Under the pieces are notes generated by a model. That model had not been told where the DNA came from, did not search any database, and saw nothing but the letters and a program-made list of their open reading frames with translations. DNA of 64,000 nt from positions 2,140,501 through 2,204,500 of the forward strand of contig NZ_CP056030.1 of assembly GCF_013374995.1 (NCBI RefSeq). Reading direction: 5' to 3'. Source of the DNA: Pseudomonas eucalypticola (GTDB lineage: Bacteria > Pseudomonadota > Gammaproteobacteria > Pseudomonadales > Pseudomonadaceae). This document shows, in pieces, positions 26,249 through 37,146 of this stretch. The translations under genes and the position numbers were made by a program. Each line of letters starts with the position of its first letter. Positions within the stretch are counted from its first letter, which is position 1.

Positions 26249-26411
26249 AATTGAGCGTTTGTCTTGTAGGAACGCTCTTACAGAATCCCGACAATCACGC
26301 TGACGGGTGTGTCTGGCGGCGGGGGAGCGGCAACTGGCGTGAAGGCGCCTGCCGGCCCTGTACCAGCGTTTGGCGTGTACTGTTCAGCTTCCATATCGTG
26401 GAGATCAGTTG

Positions 26412-29765
<3,354 letters not shown>

Positions 29766-29782
29766 GCATTCGTGAGTCGGCG

Positions 29783-29814
29783 AACCGGGGCCAGGTGCCC
29801 CGGTTTTTGTTTTT
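29783..29814 (+). terminator. Rho-independent terminator of fadBA
   Basis: The stem AACCGGGGC (29783-29791) pairs with GCCCCGGTT (29796-29804) and is followed directly by a T-rich tract to 29814. It lies 17 bases after the fadA stop. Confidence 0.88.
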
Positions 29815-29844
29815 ACAGAATATTTGTTTTTCAGCGAGGCAGAC

Positions 29845-30096
29845 ATGCACTTACAGCCAGGGCTCTACCGCCACTACAAAGGCCCTCAGTACCGGGTTTT
29901 CGGGGTCGCGCGCCACTCCGAAACCGAGGAAGAAGTGGTCTGCTATCAGGCGTTGTACGGCGAGTTTGGCCTGTGGGTAAGGCCCTTGAGCATGTTTCTG
30001 GAGTCGGTAGAAGTTGACGGCGAGCGCGTACCGCGCTTTGCTTTGGTCGAGGCCGAACCGAGCCTGTTCGACCCGCCCGGTGACGTGATCGCTTGA
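29845..30096 (+). CDS. DUF1653 small protein
   Basis: An 83-residue protein, MHLQPGLYRHYKGPQYRVFG, consisting wholly of the DUF1653 fold: the pattern G-x-Y-x-H-Y-K-G-x-x-Y-x-V, then EEEVVCYQALYG and WVRPLSMFLESV. No enzymatic role is established. The in-frame start at 29824 lies before the ribosome site AGCGAGG and is not preferred. It sits between the fadBA terminator and the topA promoter, the same place as its P. aeruginosa counterpart. Confidence 0.85.
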   Translation: MHLQPGLYRHYKGPQYRVFGVARHSETEEEVVCYQALYGEFGLWVRPLSMFLESVEVDGERVPRFALVEAEPSLFDPPGDVIA

Positions 30097-30106
30097 TCAT
30101 CCGCGC

Positions 30107-30135
30107 TTGACCTCACTCCGTCACCACTATATATA
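30107..30135 (+). promoter_or_regulatory. Sigma-70 promoter of topA
   Basis: TTGACC (30107-30112) and TATATA (30130-30135) are separated by the ideal 17 bases. The -10 lies in an unusual alternating CTATATATAG tract. The predicted start site is about 50 bases before the topA ATG. Such AT-alternating -10 regions melt easily and could respond to supercoiling, which would suit topA; that is inference. Confidence 0.7.
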
Positions 30136-30193
30136 GCGGTGCCTCGAAGGCACCAATCGCTTTCATTTCTAGTATTCAGGAATTTTCTGATCC

Positions 30194-32824
30194 ATGGGCA
30201 AATCGCTGGTCATTGTGGAATCCCCGGCTAAGGCCAAGACCATCAACAAGTATCTGGGCAACCAATACGTGGTGAAGTCGAGTATCGGCCATATCCGAGA
30301 CCTGCCCACCAGCGGTTCGGCTAGCGCCACGAAAGAACCGGTAAAGCGTGGCAAGGCCGCGGCCGCCGAGGCACCTGCCTTGTCGCCCAAGGAAAAGGCG
30401 CGCAAGCAACTGGTGGCGCGCATGGGCGTCGACCCGGAGCATGGCTGGAAGGCCCAGTACGAGATCCTTCCCGGCAAGGAGAAGGTGATCGAGGAGCTGC
30501 GCCGGCTCGCCAAGGATGCCGACACCATCTATCTCGCAACCGACTTGGACCGCGAGGGGGAAGCCATTGCCTGGCACCTGCGCGAAGCCATCGGTGGCGA
30601 TGACAGCCGCTACAAGCGCGTGGTGTTCAACGAAATCACCAAGAAGGCCATCCAGGAGGCGTTCTCGACGCCGGGCGAACTCGATATCGACCGGGTCAAC
30701 GCCCAGCAGGCGCGCCGCTTCCTCGACCGCGTGGTGGGCTACATGGTCTCGCCGCTGCTATGGGCCAAGATCGCCCGTGGCTTGTCCGCCGGCCGTGTGC
30801 AGTCGGTGGCGGTGAAGCTGGTGGTGGAGCGTGAGCGCGAGATCCGCGCCTTCATCCCGGAAGAGTACTGGGAGATCCACGCCGACCTGGGCACCGCGAA
30901 GAACGCCAAGGTGCGCTTCGAAGTGGCGCGTGAAAAGGGCGAGGCGTTCAAGCCGCTCAACGAAGCCACCGCCATGGCGGCGCTGGAGAAGCTCAAGGCG
31001 TCCACCTACAGCATCGTCAAGCGCGAAGACAAACCGACCAGCAGCAAGCCGTCGGCCCCGTTCATCACCTCGACCCTGCAGCAGGCCGCGAGCAACCGCC
31101 TGGGCTTCGGTGTGAAGAAGACCATGATGATGGCCCAGCGCTTGTACGAGGCCGGCTACATCACCTACATGCGTACCGACTCCACCAACCTGTCCACCGA
31201 TGCAGTGGACATGGCGCGCAGCTACATCGAGAAAGAATTCGGCAAGCAGTACCTGCCGCCGGCGCCCATGGTGTACGGCAGCAAAGAGGGCGCACAGGAA
31301 GCGCACGAAGCCATTCGTCCGTCCGACGTCAATACCCACCCGACCAAGCTGGCCGGCATGGAGCGTGACGCCGAGCGCCTGTACGAGTTGATCTGGCGCC
31401 AGTTCCTGGCCTGCCAGATGCCGCCTGCGCAATACCTGTCGACCACGGTTACCGTGGCCGCCGGCGACTTCGAGCTGCGCGCCAAGGGCCGTATCCTCAA
31501 GTTCGACGGTTACACCCGTGTCATGCCGCAAATGGCCAAGCCAGGCGATGACGACGTGCTGCCGGAAATGGACCAGGGCGAAGTCCTCAAGCTGATCGAG
31601 CTGGACCCTACCCAGCACTTCACCAAGCCGCCGGCCCGTTACTCGGAAGCCAGCCTGGTGAAAGAGATGGAAAAACGCGGTATCGGTCGCCCGTCGACCT
31701 ACGCGGCCATCATCTCCACCATCCAGGACCGCGGCTACGTGGCCCTGCACAACCGTCGTTTCTACTCCGAGAAGATGGGTGACATTGTCACCGAACGCCT
31801 GTCGGAGAGCTTCTCGAACCTCATGGACTATGGCTTCACCGCCGGCATGGAGGAGAACCTCGACGACGTGGCCCAGGGTGAGCGCGACTGGAAGAACGTG
31901 CTGGATGAGTTCTACGGCGACTTCAAGAACAAGCTGGAAGTGGCTGGCTCGGCCGACAGCGGCATGCGCGCCAACCAGCCGACGCCGACCGACATCACCT
32001 GCCGCGAATGCGGCCGGCACATGATGATCCGTACCGCATCCACCGGTGTTTTCCTGGGCTGCTCGGGTTACAGCCTGCCGCCGAAAGAACGCTGCAAGGC
32101 CACCATCAACCTGGTGCCGGGCGACGAGATCGCCGCCGACGACGAGGGTGAATCCGAGTCGCTGGTGCTGCGTGGCAAGCACCGCTGCCCGATCTGTGCC
32201 ACCGCCATGGATGCTTACCTGCTGGATGAAAAGCGCAAGCTGCACATCTGCGGTAACAACCCGGATTGCGTGGGTTACGAGATCGAGGAAGGCAACTACC
32301 GCATCAAGGGCTATGAAGGTCCTAGCCTGGAGTGCGACAAGTGCGGCAGCGAAATGCAGCTCAAGACTGGCCGTTTCGGCAAGTTCTTCGGGTGCACCAA
32401 CCCCGACTGCAAGAACACCCGCAAGCTGCTCAAGAGCGGCGAGGCGGCGCCGCCGAAGATGGACGCGGTGAAGATGCCGGAGCTCAAGTGCGAGAAGGTC
32501 AACGACACGTACGTGCTGCGTGACGGTGCCTCGGGGTTGTTCCTGGCCGCCAGCCAGTTCCCGAAAAACCGGGAGACCCGTGCGCCCCTGGTGATCGAGA
32601 TCATCCCGCACAAGGACGAGATCGACCCCAAGTACCACTTCCTCTGCGAAGCGCCGAAGAAGGACCCGGACGGTCGCCCGGCCGTGATTCGCTACAGCCG
32701 CAAGACCAAGGAGCAGTACGTGCAGACCGAAGTCGACGGCAAGCCGACCGGCTGGCGCGCGTTCTACGACGGTGATAGCTGGAAGGTCGAGGACAAGCGG
32801 GCCAAGGAAAAAGAGCCGGCCTGA
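30194..32824 (+). CDS. topA: DNA topoisomerase I
   Basis: An 876-residue type IA topoisomerase. The Toprim domain (residues 1-140) has [15 protein letters not shown] and the acidic [14 protein letters not shown]. The strand-cleaving tyrosine is in [14 protein letters not shown]. Three C-terminal zinc-type repeats follow (CRECG...KERC, CPICA...NPDC, CDKCG...NPDC), then a further C-terminal domain. It relaxes negative supercoils behind RNA polymerase. It is a single-gene unit with its own sigma-70 promoter and terminator. Confidence 0.97.
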   Translation: MGKSLVIVESPAKAKTINKYLGNQYVVKSSIGHIRDLPTSGSASATKEPVKRGKAAAAEAPALSPKEKARKQLVARMGVDPEHGWKAQYEILPGKEKVIEELRRLAKDADTIYLATDLDREGEAIAWHLREAIGGDDSRYKRVVFNEITKKAIQEAFSTPGELDIDRVNAQQARRFLDRVVGYMVSPLLWAKIARGLSAGRVQSVAVKLVVEREREIRAFIPEEYWEIHADLGTAKNAKVRFEVAREKGEAFKPLNEATAMAALEKLKASTYSIVKREDKPTSSKPSAPFITSTLQQAASNRLGFGVKKTMMMAQRLYEAGYITYMRTDSTNLSTDAVDMARSYIEKEFGKQYLPPAPMVYGSKEGAQEAHEAIRPSDVNTHPTKLAGMERDAERLYELIWRQFLACQMPPAQYLSTTVTVAAGDFELRAKGRILKFDGYTRVMPQMAKPGDDDVLPEMDQGEVLKLIELDPTQHFTKPPARYSEASLVKEMEKRGIGRPSTYAAIISTIQDRGYVALHNRRFYSEKMGDIVTERLSESFSNLMDYGFTAGMEENLDDVAQGERDWKNVLDEFYGDFKNKLEVAGSADSGMRANQPTPTDITCRECGRHMMIRTASTGVFLGCSGYSLPPKERCKATINLVPGDEIAADDEGESESLVLRGKHRCPICATAMDAYLLDEKRKLHICGNNPDCVGYEIEEGNYRIKGYEGPSLECDKCGSEMQLKTGRFGKFFGCTNPDCKNTRKLLKSGEAAPPKMDAVKMPELKCEKVNDTYVLRDGASGLFLAASQFPKNRETRAPLVIEIIPHKDEIDPKYHFLCEAPKKDPDGRPAVIRYSRKTKEQYVQTEVDGKPTGWRAFYDGDSWKVEDKRAKEKEPA

Positions 32825-32835
32825 TTCATGCTCAC

Positions 32836-32865
32836 GAAAAACCGCGCTTCGGCGCGGTTTTTTTT
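32836..32865 (+). terminator. Rho-independent terminator of topA
   Basis: The stem CCGCGC (32842-32847), a TTCG tetraloop and GCGCGG (32852-32857) are followed by eight T residues and preceded by a matching A-run, so it could work in both directions. It is 12 bases after the topA stop. Confidence 0.92.
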
Positions 32866-32999
32866 CGCCTGCGCCTGCTGGTCTCTGGGAATGAGCAAGG
32901 CTCGAGTAGCGGGCACCAATGATTTGCCTTGCAGCAAACGCCTGCCATCGCCGAAACTGTTCGTCTGCCCGAACCCCGTCTTTCCCGGAGGGTGCCCCC

Positions 33000-33524
33000 A
33001 TGGCCCACGAACTCTATACCCGCACCAATCAGAAAATCTATTTCGCCGGCCTGTCGCTTGAAGCCTTGGGCAAAGCCGAGCAGGGCCAGGCGATGAATGC
33101 CATGGCGCGTGTCCAGGCCGAGCGTGAATCAGCGCTGTTCCACCTGTACGGCGCCCTGCTGGGGTTGTGCCATGAGATCGCTGGTTTTTACCGGTTGCCC
33201 CAGGCGGCTACGCCGCGTGCCGAGGAGCTGTTGACTCGCGAAGTGCTGGCCCAGATCGCCATCCCGGAAATGGCCGAGCTGGTAGAGCTGGCCCAGGCGC
33301 CCGGCACCTGGGTGCATGAACTGCTGGCTGCCCACGCGGCGCTGCACCGGCCGCCCCAGGCGCCTAAAGTGGCCAAGGGCGATGTCACCCAGCCGCTGAT
33401 CGTGGCGGTTAATCTGGACGCTCCCGAAGAGCCCGAGGCGCTGACCCGTGAGGTGCTCGAAGGCTGGCGCCAGCAGCTCAAGAGCCTGGCCGTTCGTTAC
33501 CGTGATGGCCTCAGTGAGTGCTGA
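33000..33524 (+). CDS. DUF6586-family conserved protein
   Basis: A 174-residue protein starting MAHELYTRTNQKIYFAGLSL, preceded by a CCGGAGGG ribosome site that fixes the start at 33000 rather than the longer reading from 32919. It is a helical cytoplasmic protein with the N-terminal pattern of a Pseudomonas-specific family found between topA and sulA/lexA. There are no catalytic motifs and no signal. Function is unknown. Confidence 0.8.
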   Translation: MAHELYTRTNQKIYFAGLSLEALGKAEQGQAMNAMARVQAERESALFHLYGALLGLCHEIAGFYRLPQAATPRAEELLTREVLAQIAIPEMAELVELAQAPGTWVHELLAAHAALHRPPQAPKVAKGDVTQPLIVAVNLDAPEEPEALTREVLEGWRQQLKSLAVRYRDGLSEC

Positions 33525-33574
33525 TTGCGTCAACCGCTGCTACAATGGCGCCCTCACGTGGAGAACCCCTTTTT

Positions 33575-33808
33575 ATGCCAACGTCCTTTCTTGAAATTGT
33601 CGAGTTGCCTGACGGCCGAATTGAACTGCGCCGCGCCGAGGATGAAGGCTCGCTCGTGACCTTGAACTTCTCTGAAGACGCCAAGGCATTCCTGCAGGGA
33701 CAGCACGTTGAAGTCGCCAAGGCCATGCTCAGTGTCGGCGTGCAAATGGCCGGCAAGATGGTCGAAGGCGAAATCGAGAAAGAAGAAGGCCCGCGCGTTC
33801 TGCATTGA
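33575..33808 (+). CDS. Conserved 77-residue hypothetical protein
   Basis: MPTSFLEIVELPDGRIELRR opens a small acidic protein ending EKEEGPRVLH. A GGAGA site precedes it at good distance. It is conserved in position next to sulA-lexA in Pseudomonas, but I know no function. It is 50 bases behind the DUF6586 gene and probably shares its transcript. Codons upstream in the same frame (from 33518) overlap the preceding gene. Confidence 0.7.
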   Translation: MPTSFLEIVELPDGRIELRRAEDEGSLVTLNFSEDAKAFLQGQHVEVAKAMLSVGVQMAGKMVEGEIEKEEGPRVLH

Positions 33809-33850
33809 GCGCATGGCGCGGCAAGCGTCAGCGCGGCCCGGCAGCGGGCA

Positions 33851-34327
33851 TCAGGCCATGCGAATGTTCAGGCTCTGGGCGTCACCGATGCGCGCGGCGG
33901 CAATCAGCTGTTGGCGAGCACCGACAGGCAGCGGGTTGAGCCAGCTGACCACGGTGTGGCTGCGGCCCAGGCGCAAGGCCTCACCCGCCAGTTGCAGTGC
34001 AGTCTGGTTACCCCCCGTTTGCAGGATCAGGATGCGCTCGCGGTTCAGTCCGGCGTCCCGAAGCCAGGCCTGGGTAAGGCTGGCAGGCGGGGCGACCAGG
34101 GTCAGCCAACGGGCATCCAGGTCTTCACTGAGTTCGCGCAGCATGGGTGCCAGCAGGTTCAGGCAGTTCCCAGCAGCGCCACGCAATGACACTTCGCTGA
34201 ACGCTTCTGGCTGTGGGGCCGTCCAGGGCACTTCGCTTGCGTGGGTGAACAGCGGCGCGACAGGTTGGGCCATGAAGGCCTCGAACAAGGACAGTTGAGC
34301 CGGTTGCATCGGGTGTGGGAACTGCAT
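33851..34327 (-). CDS. sulA: SulA, SOS cell-division inhibitor
   Basis: A 158-residue protein beginning MQFPHPMQPAQLSLFEAFM. The fold is a RecA-like domain without a Walker motif (RWLTLVAPPASLTQAWLRDAGL, RILILQ). SulA binds FtsZ and blocks division during DNA damage. It starts 10 bases after lexA and shares the lexA promoter with its two LexA boxes, so it is SOS-induced. The arrangement lexA-sulA is characteristic of Pseudomonas. Confidence 0.9.
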   Translation of the reverse strand: MQFPHPMQPAQLSLFEAFMAQPVAPLFTHASEVPWTAPQPEAFSEVSLRGAAGNCLNLLAPMLRELSEDLDARWLTLVAPPASLTQAWLRDAGLNRERILILQTGGNQTALQLAGEALRLGRSHTVVSWLNPLPVGARQQLIAAARIGDAQSLNIRMA

Positions 34328-34337
34328 GTAGCCTCCT

Positions 34338-34946
34338 TTATCGGCGTATGACGCCGACGCTCAAGCCTTCGATGACCAGGTCCTGGTCCTTGAGGTTGAC
34401 TTCGATGGGTGCGAACTCGGGATTTTCCGCCAGCAGGAACACCTTGCTGCCTTCGCGCTTGAAGCGCTTGACGGTCACCTCGTCGCCGATACGCGCTACC
34501 ACGATCTGGCCATTGCGGGCCTCGCGACAGGTGTGCACCGCCAGCAGGTCGCCGTCGAAGATGCCGACATCCTTCATGCTCATGCCGTGCACGCGCAGCA
34601 GGTAGTCGGCCCGGGGGTGGAAGAAGGTGGGGTTGATGTTGCAGGATTCCTCGATGTGCTGCTGGGCGAGGATGGGAGCGCCGGCAGCCACCCGGCCGAT
34701 GATGGGCAGGGTGGATTCGTCGGCCTTGGCCTCGAAACCGGGAATACGAATACCGCGGGACGCGCCCGGGGTCATCTCGATGGCCCCCTTGCGCGCCAGC
34801 GCCTTGAGGTGTTCTTCAGCGGCGTTTGGCGACTTGAAACCCAGTTCCTGGGCGATTTCCGCGCGGGTGGGCGGGAAGCCGTTGTCGTCGAGGCAGCGCT
34901 TGATGAAAGCCAGGATCTCGGCTTGGCGTGGCGTCAGTTTCAGCAT
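34338..34946 (-). CDS. lexA: LexA, SOS repressor
   Basis: A 202-residue repressor. The winged helix-turn-helix covers [20 protein letters not shown]. The self-cleavage site is Ala88-Gly89 in VAAGAPI; the catalytic dyad is Ser123 (GMSMKD) and Lys160 (VTVKRF), each four residues later than in E. coli LexA. It represses SOS genes and is inactivated by RecA-stimulated autocleavage. Two LexA boxes lie in its own promoter. Confidence 0.97.
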   Translation of the reverse strand: MLKLTPRQAEILAFIKRCLDDNGFPPTRAEIAQELGFKSPNAAEEHLKALARKGAIEMTPGASRGIRIPGFEAKADESTLPIIGRVAAGAPILAQQHIEESCNINPTFFHPRADYLLRVHGMSMKDVGIFDGDLLAVHTCREARNGQIVVARIGDEVTVKRFKREGSKVFLLAENPEFAPIEVNLKDQDLVIEGLSVGVIRR

Positions 34947-34956
34947 GTCGATCGCT

Positions 34957-34972
34957 CTGTCTTTTTATACAG
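34957..34972. promoter_or_regulatory. LexA box 2 (proximal) of lexA-sulA
   Basis: CTGTCTTTTTATACAG matches the palindrome CTG-N10-CAG. It lies 11 bases before the lexA ATG. Its left half is less symmetrical (CTGTCT), so it may bind more weakly than box 1. Confidence 0.8.
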
Positions 34973-34975
34973 TGA

Positions 34976-34991
34976 CTGGGATTATATACAG
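34976..34991. promoter_or_regulatory. LexA box 1 (distal) of lexA-sulA
   Basis: CTGGGATTATATACAG matches CTG-N10-CAG; read on the minus strand it begins CTGTATATAATC, close to the ideal box. It is three bases from box 2, an arrangement of two adjacent boxes as in the E. coli lexA promoter. Confidence 0.85.
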
Positions 34992-35156
34992 TATGAGGGG
35001 CTTGGCAATCCTGCTTTCATTGCCGCTCGTCCCCCGGCTGCCCAGCGCCGTCCGGCGGTGGTGTGCAACGCACGGGCCAAAGGCCACTGCGGTGTGGTTA
35101 AATACGTGACCGGCCAGGCACAAAACGCCCGGCCAGGCTTGACACGGACATAGGTT

Positions 35157-35170
35157 GAAACGTATGTTTC
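35157..35170. promoter_or_regulatory. PsrA operator 1 of psrA
   Basis: GAAACGTATGTTTC is a perfect palindrome GAAAC-N4-GTTTC fitting the PsrA consensus (G/C)AAAC-N2-4-GTTT(G/C). It shares its last base with the second operator. Confidence 0.82.
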
Positions 35171-35183
35171 AAACAGGTGTTTG
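35170..35183. promoter_or_regulatory. PsrA operator 2 of psrA
   Basis: CAAACAGGTGTTTG fits CAAAC-N4-GTTTG perfectly in both arms. It ends 15 bases before the psrA ATG, so bound repressor would block transcription of its own gene. Confidence 0.84.
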
Positions 35184-35198
35184 TCAGGTGGAAATAGC

Positions 35199-35909
35199 AT
35201 GGCCCAGTCGGAAACCGTTGAACGCATACTCGACGCTGCCGAGCAGTTGTTCGCGGAAAAAGGTTTTGCCGAAACCTCGTTGCGGCTGATCACCAGCAAG
35301 GCCGGGGTGAACCTGGCGGCGGTGAACTATCATTTCGGTTCCAAGAAGGCGTTGATCCAGGCGGTGTTCTCGCGCTTCCTGGGGCCGTTCTGCATCAGCC
35401 TCGAGCGTGAGCTGGAACGGCGCCAGGGCCGCCCGGAGCACAAGGCCAGCCTGGAAGAGCTGCTGGAAATCCTGGTCGAGCAGGCCATGGTGGTGCAGCC
35501 GCGCAGTGGCAACGACCTGTCGATCTTCATGCGCCTGCTGGGGCTGGCCTTCAGCCAGAGCCAAGGGCACCTGCGTCGTTACCTGGAAGACATGTACGGC
35601 AAGGTGTTCCGCCGCTACATGCTGCTGGTCAACGAAGCCGCGCCGCGCATTCCGCCGCTGGAGCTGTTCTGGCGCGTGCATTTCATGCTCGGCGCCGCGG
35701 CGTTCAGCATGTCGGGTATCAAGGCACTGCGGGCCATCGCCGAGACCGATTTCGGCATCGATACCTCCATCGAGCAGGTCATGCGCCTGATGGTGCCGTT
35801 CCTGGCCGCTGGCATGCGTGCCGACAGTGGCGTGACCGATGACGCCATGGCCGCCGCGCAGCTGCGCCCGCGCAGCAAGTCCACGGCCCCGGCGCTGGCC
35901 AAGGCCTGA
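35199..35909 (+). CDS. psrA: PsrA, TetR-family regulator of fatty acid and rpoS genes
   Basis: A 236-residue TetR-type regulator starting MAQSETVERILDAAEQLF. The helix-turn-helix region (TSLRLITSKAGVNLAAVNYHFGSKKAL) is nearly identical to P. aeruginosa PsrA as I know it, and the ligand domain ending with the RPRSK tail agrees. PsrA senses long-chain fatty acids, represses fadBA5 and itself, and activates rpoS. The start at 35199 follows the tandem operators. It lies between lexA and nagZ, as in P. aeruginosa. In this window it probably connects to fadBA. Confidence 0.94.
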   Translation: MAQSETVERILDAAEQLFAEKGFAETSLRLITSKAGVNLAAVNYHFGSKKALIQAVFSRFLGPFCISLERELERRQGRPEHKASLEELLEILVEQAMVVQPRSGNDLSIFMRLLGLAFSQSQGHLRRYLEDMYGKVFRRYMLLVNEAAPRIPPLELFWRVHFMLGAAAFSMSGIKALRAIAETDFGIDTSIEQVMRLMVPFLAAGMRADSGVTDDAMAAAQLRPRSKSTAPALAKA

Positions 35910-36014
35910 TTCACATGGCGATGGGCGTGGCGGGCTGCTTGGGCTAAGCTAGCGGCCCATGCTTATTTCGAATCCGCCGCGCTGCCCTGGCGCCGCCTCT
36001 TTCCCCTTACCGAT

Positions 36015-36049
36015 GCCACCCCGTGAGGCCCAGCGCCTCGCGGGGTGGC
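36015..36049. other. Strong hairpin in the psrA-nagZ gap
   Basis: GCCACCCCGTGAGG (36015-36028) pairs with CCTCGCGGGGTGGC (36036-36049) with one G-U step around a 7-base loop. It is 32 bases before the nagZ ATG and lacks a T-tract. It could be a weak terminator of psrA or a structured nagZ leader. Confidence 0.5.
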
Positions 36050-36080
36050 GTGTGTGCACCCGCGAATCAAGGATTACCTC

Positions 36081-37091
36081 ATGACTTCCCGCCTTCAAGG
36101 CTCGTTGATGGTCGATATCGCCGGCACCTGGCTGACCGCCGAGGACCGCCACCTGCTGCGCCAGCCAGAAGTGGCTGGGCTGATCATCTTTGCCCGCAAC
36201 ATCGAACATGCCCGCCAGGTGCGTGAGTTGACCGCGTCGATCCGCGCCATTCGCCCGGACCTGATCCTGGCCGTGGACCAGGAGGGCGGTCGCGTGCAGC
36301 GCCTGCGCCAGGGCTTCGTGCGCCTGCCCGCCATGCGCGCGCTGGCCGACAACCCCAACGCCGAGTACCTGGCCGAGCAATGTGGCTGGATCATGGCCAC
36401 CGAAGTGCTGGCCGTAGGCCTGGACCTGAGCTTCGCGCCGGTGCTGGACCTGGACCACCAGCGCAGCGCGGTGGTTGGCAGCCGGGCATTCGAGGGCAAC
36501 CCCGAGCGCGCCACGGCCCTGGCCGGTGCATTCATCAAGGGCATGAACGCCGCGGGTATGGCGGCGTGTGGCAAGCATTTCCCTGGCCACGGCTGGGCCG
36601 AAGCCGACTCCCACGTGGCCATTCCCAACGATGAGCGCAGCCTGGAGCAGATCCGCGCCCTGGACCTGGTGCCGTTCGCCCGTCTGAGCAAGCAGTTGGC
36701 AGCGGTGATGCCGGCCCACGTCATCTACCCACAGGTAGACAACCAGCCGGCCGGGTTCTCCCGGCGCTGGCTGCAGGACATCCTGCGCGGCGAACTGGGT
36801 TTCGACGGGGTGATTTTCAGCGACGACTTGTCCATGGCCGGTGCGCACGTGGTGGGTGATGCCGCCAGCCGTATCGAGGCGGCGTTGACCGCTGGCTGCG
36901 ACATGGGCCTGGTGTGCAACGACCGCGCCGCGGCCGAGCTGGCCCTGAGTGCCGCGCAGCGCTTGCAGGTGACGCCTTCGCCGCGTATCGCTGGCATGCG
37001 TGGCCAGGCCTTCAGCAACGTCGAATACCGCCAGCACCCGCGTTGGCTGGAAGCTGTGGGTGCCCTGCGCGATGCTCAGTTGATCGACTGA
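36081..37091 (+). CDS. nagZ: NagZ, beta-N-acetylhexosaminidase of peptidoglycan recycling
   Basis: A 336-residue GH3 enzyme starting MTSRLQGSLMVDIAGTWL. Conserved features are the substrate-binding DQEGGRVQRL, the flexible His-Asp loop KHFPGHGWAEADSH and the nucleophile Asp in IFSDDLSMAGA. It removes GlcNAc from GlcNAc-1,6-anhydromuropeptides in the cytoplasm, a step linked to AmpC beta-lactamase induction. The start is the ATG after AAGGATTACCTC; the longer reading from 36045 runs into the hairpin. Confidence 0.95.
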   Translation: MTSRLQGSLMVDIAGTWLTAEDRHLLRQPEVAGLIIFARNIEHARQVRELTASIRAIRPDLILAVDQEGGRVQRLRQGFVRLPAMRALADNPNAEYLAEQCGWIMATEVLAVGLDLSFAPVLDLDHQRSAVVGSRAFEGNPERATALAGAFIKGMNAAGMAACGKHFPGHGWAEADSHVAIPNDERSLEQIRALDLVPFARLSKQLAAVMPAHVIYPQVDNQPAGFSRRWLQDILRGELGFDGVIFSDDLSMAGAHVVGDAASRIEAALTAGCDMGLVCNDRAAAELALSAAQRLQVTPSPRIAGMRGQAFSNVEYRQHPRWLEAVGALRDAQLID

Positions 37092-37107
37092 TGAGGCGCG
37101 GCGCCTG

Positions 37108-37139
37108 CTCCCCGGCGGGCGTCTGGTCCCGCCGGGGAG
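37108..37139. terminator. Hairpin between convergent nagZ and helicase genes
   Basis: A perfect 12-base inverted repeat, CTCCCCGGCGGG (37108-37119) and its complement (37128-37139), has an 8-base loop. It lies between stops at 37091 and 37147. No T-tract is present, so termination strength is uncertain. Confidence 0.55.
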
Positions 37140-37146
37140 GCTGGGC

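Larger units (their letters stand above)
25357..26411. other. Long non-coding region upstream of fadBA
   Basis: A gap of 1,055 bases without a supported gene. 25493-25846 is a paired inverted repeat (listed separately). The part from about 25900 is noticeably AT-richer and should hold the fadBA promoter and leader; a PsrA-like half-palindrome is at 26235-26248. Short open readings here have no ribosome sites. Confidence 0.6.

Noticed and set aside
30758..33001. Minus-strand open reading of 747 codons opposite topA
   Set aside because: Antisense shadow of topA; crosses the topA terminator and has no family features.
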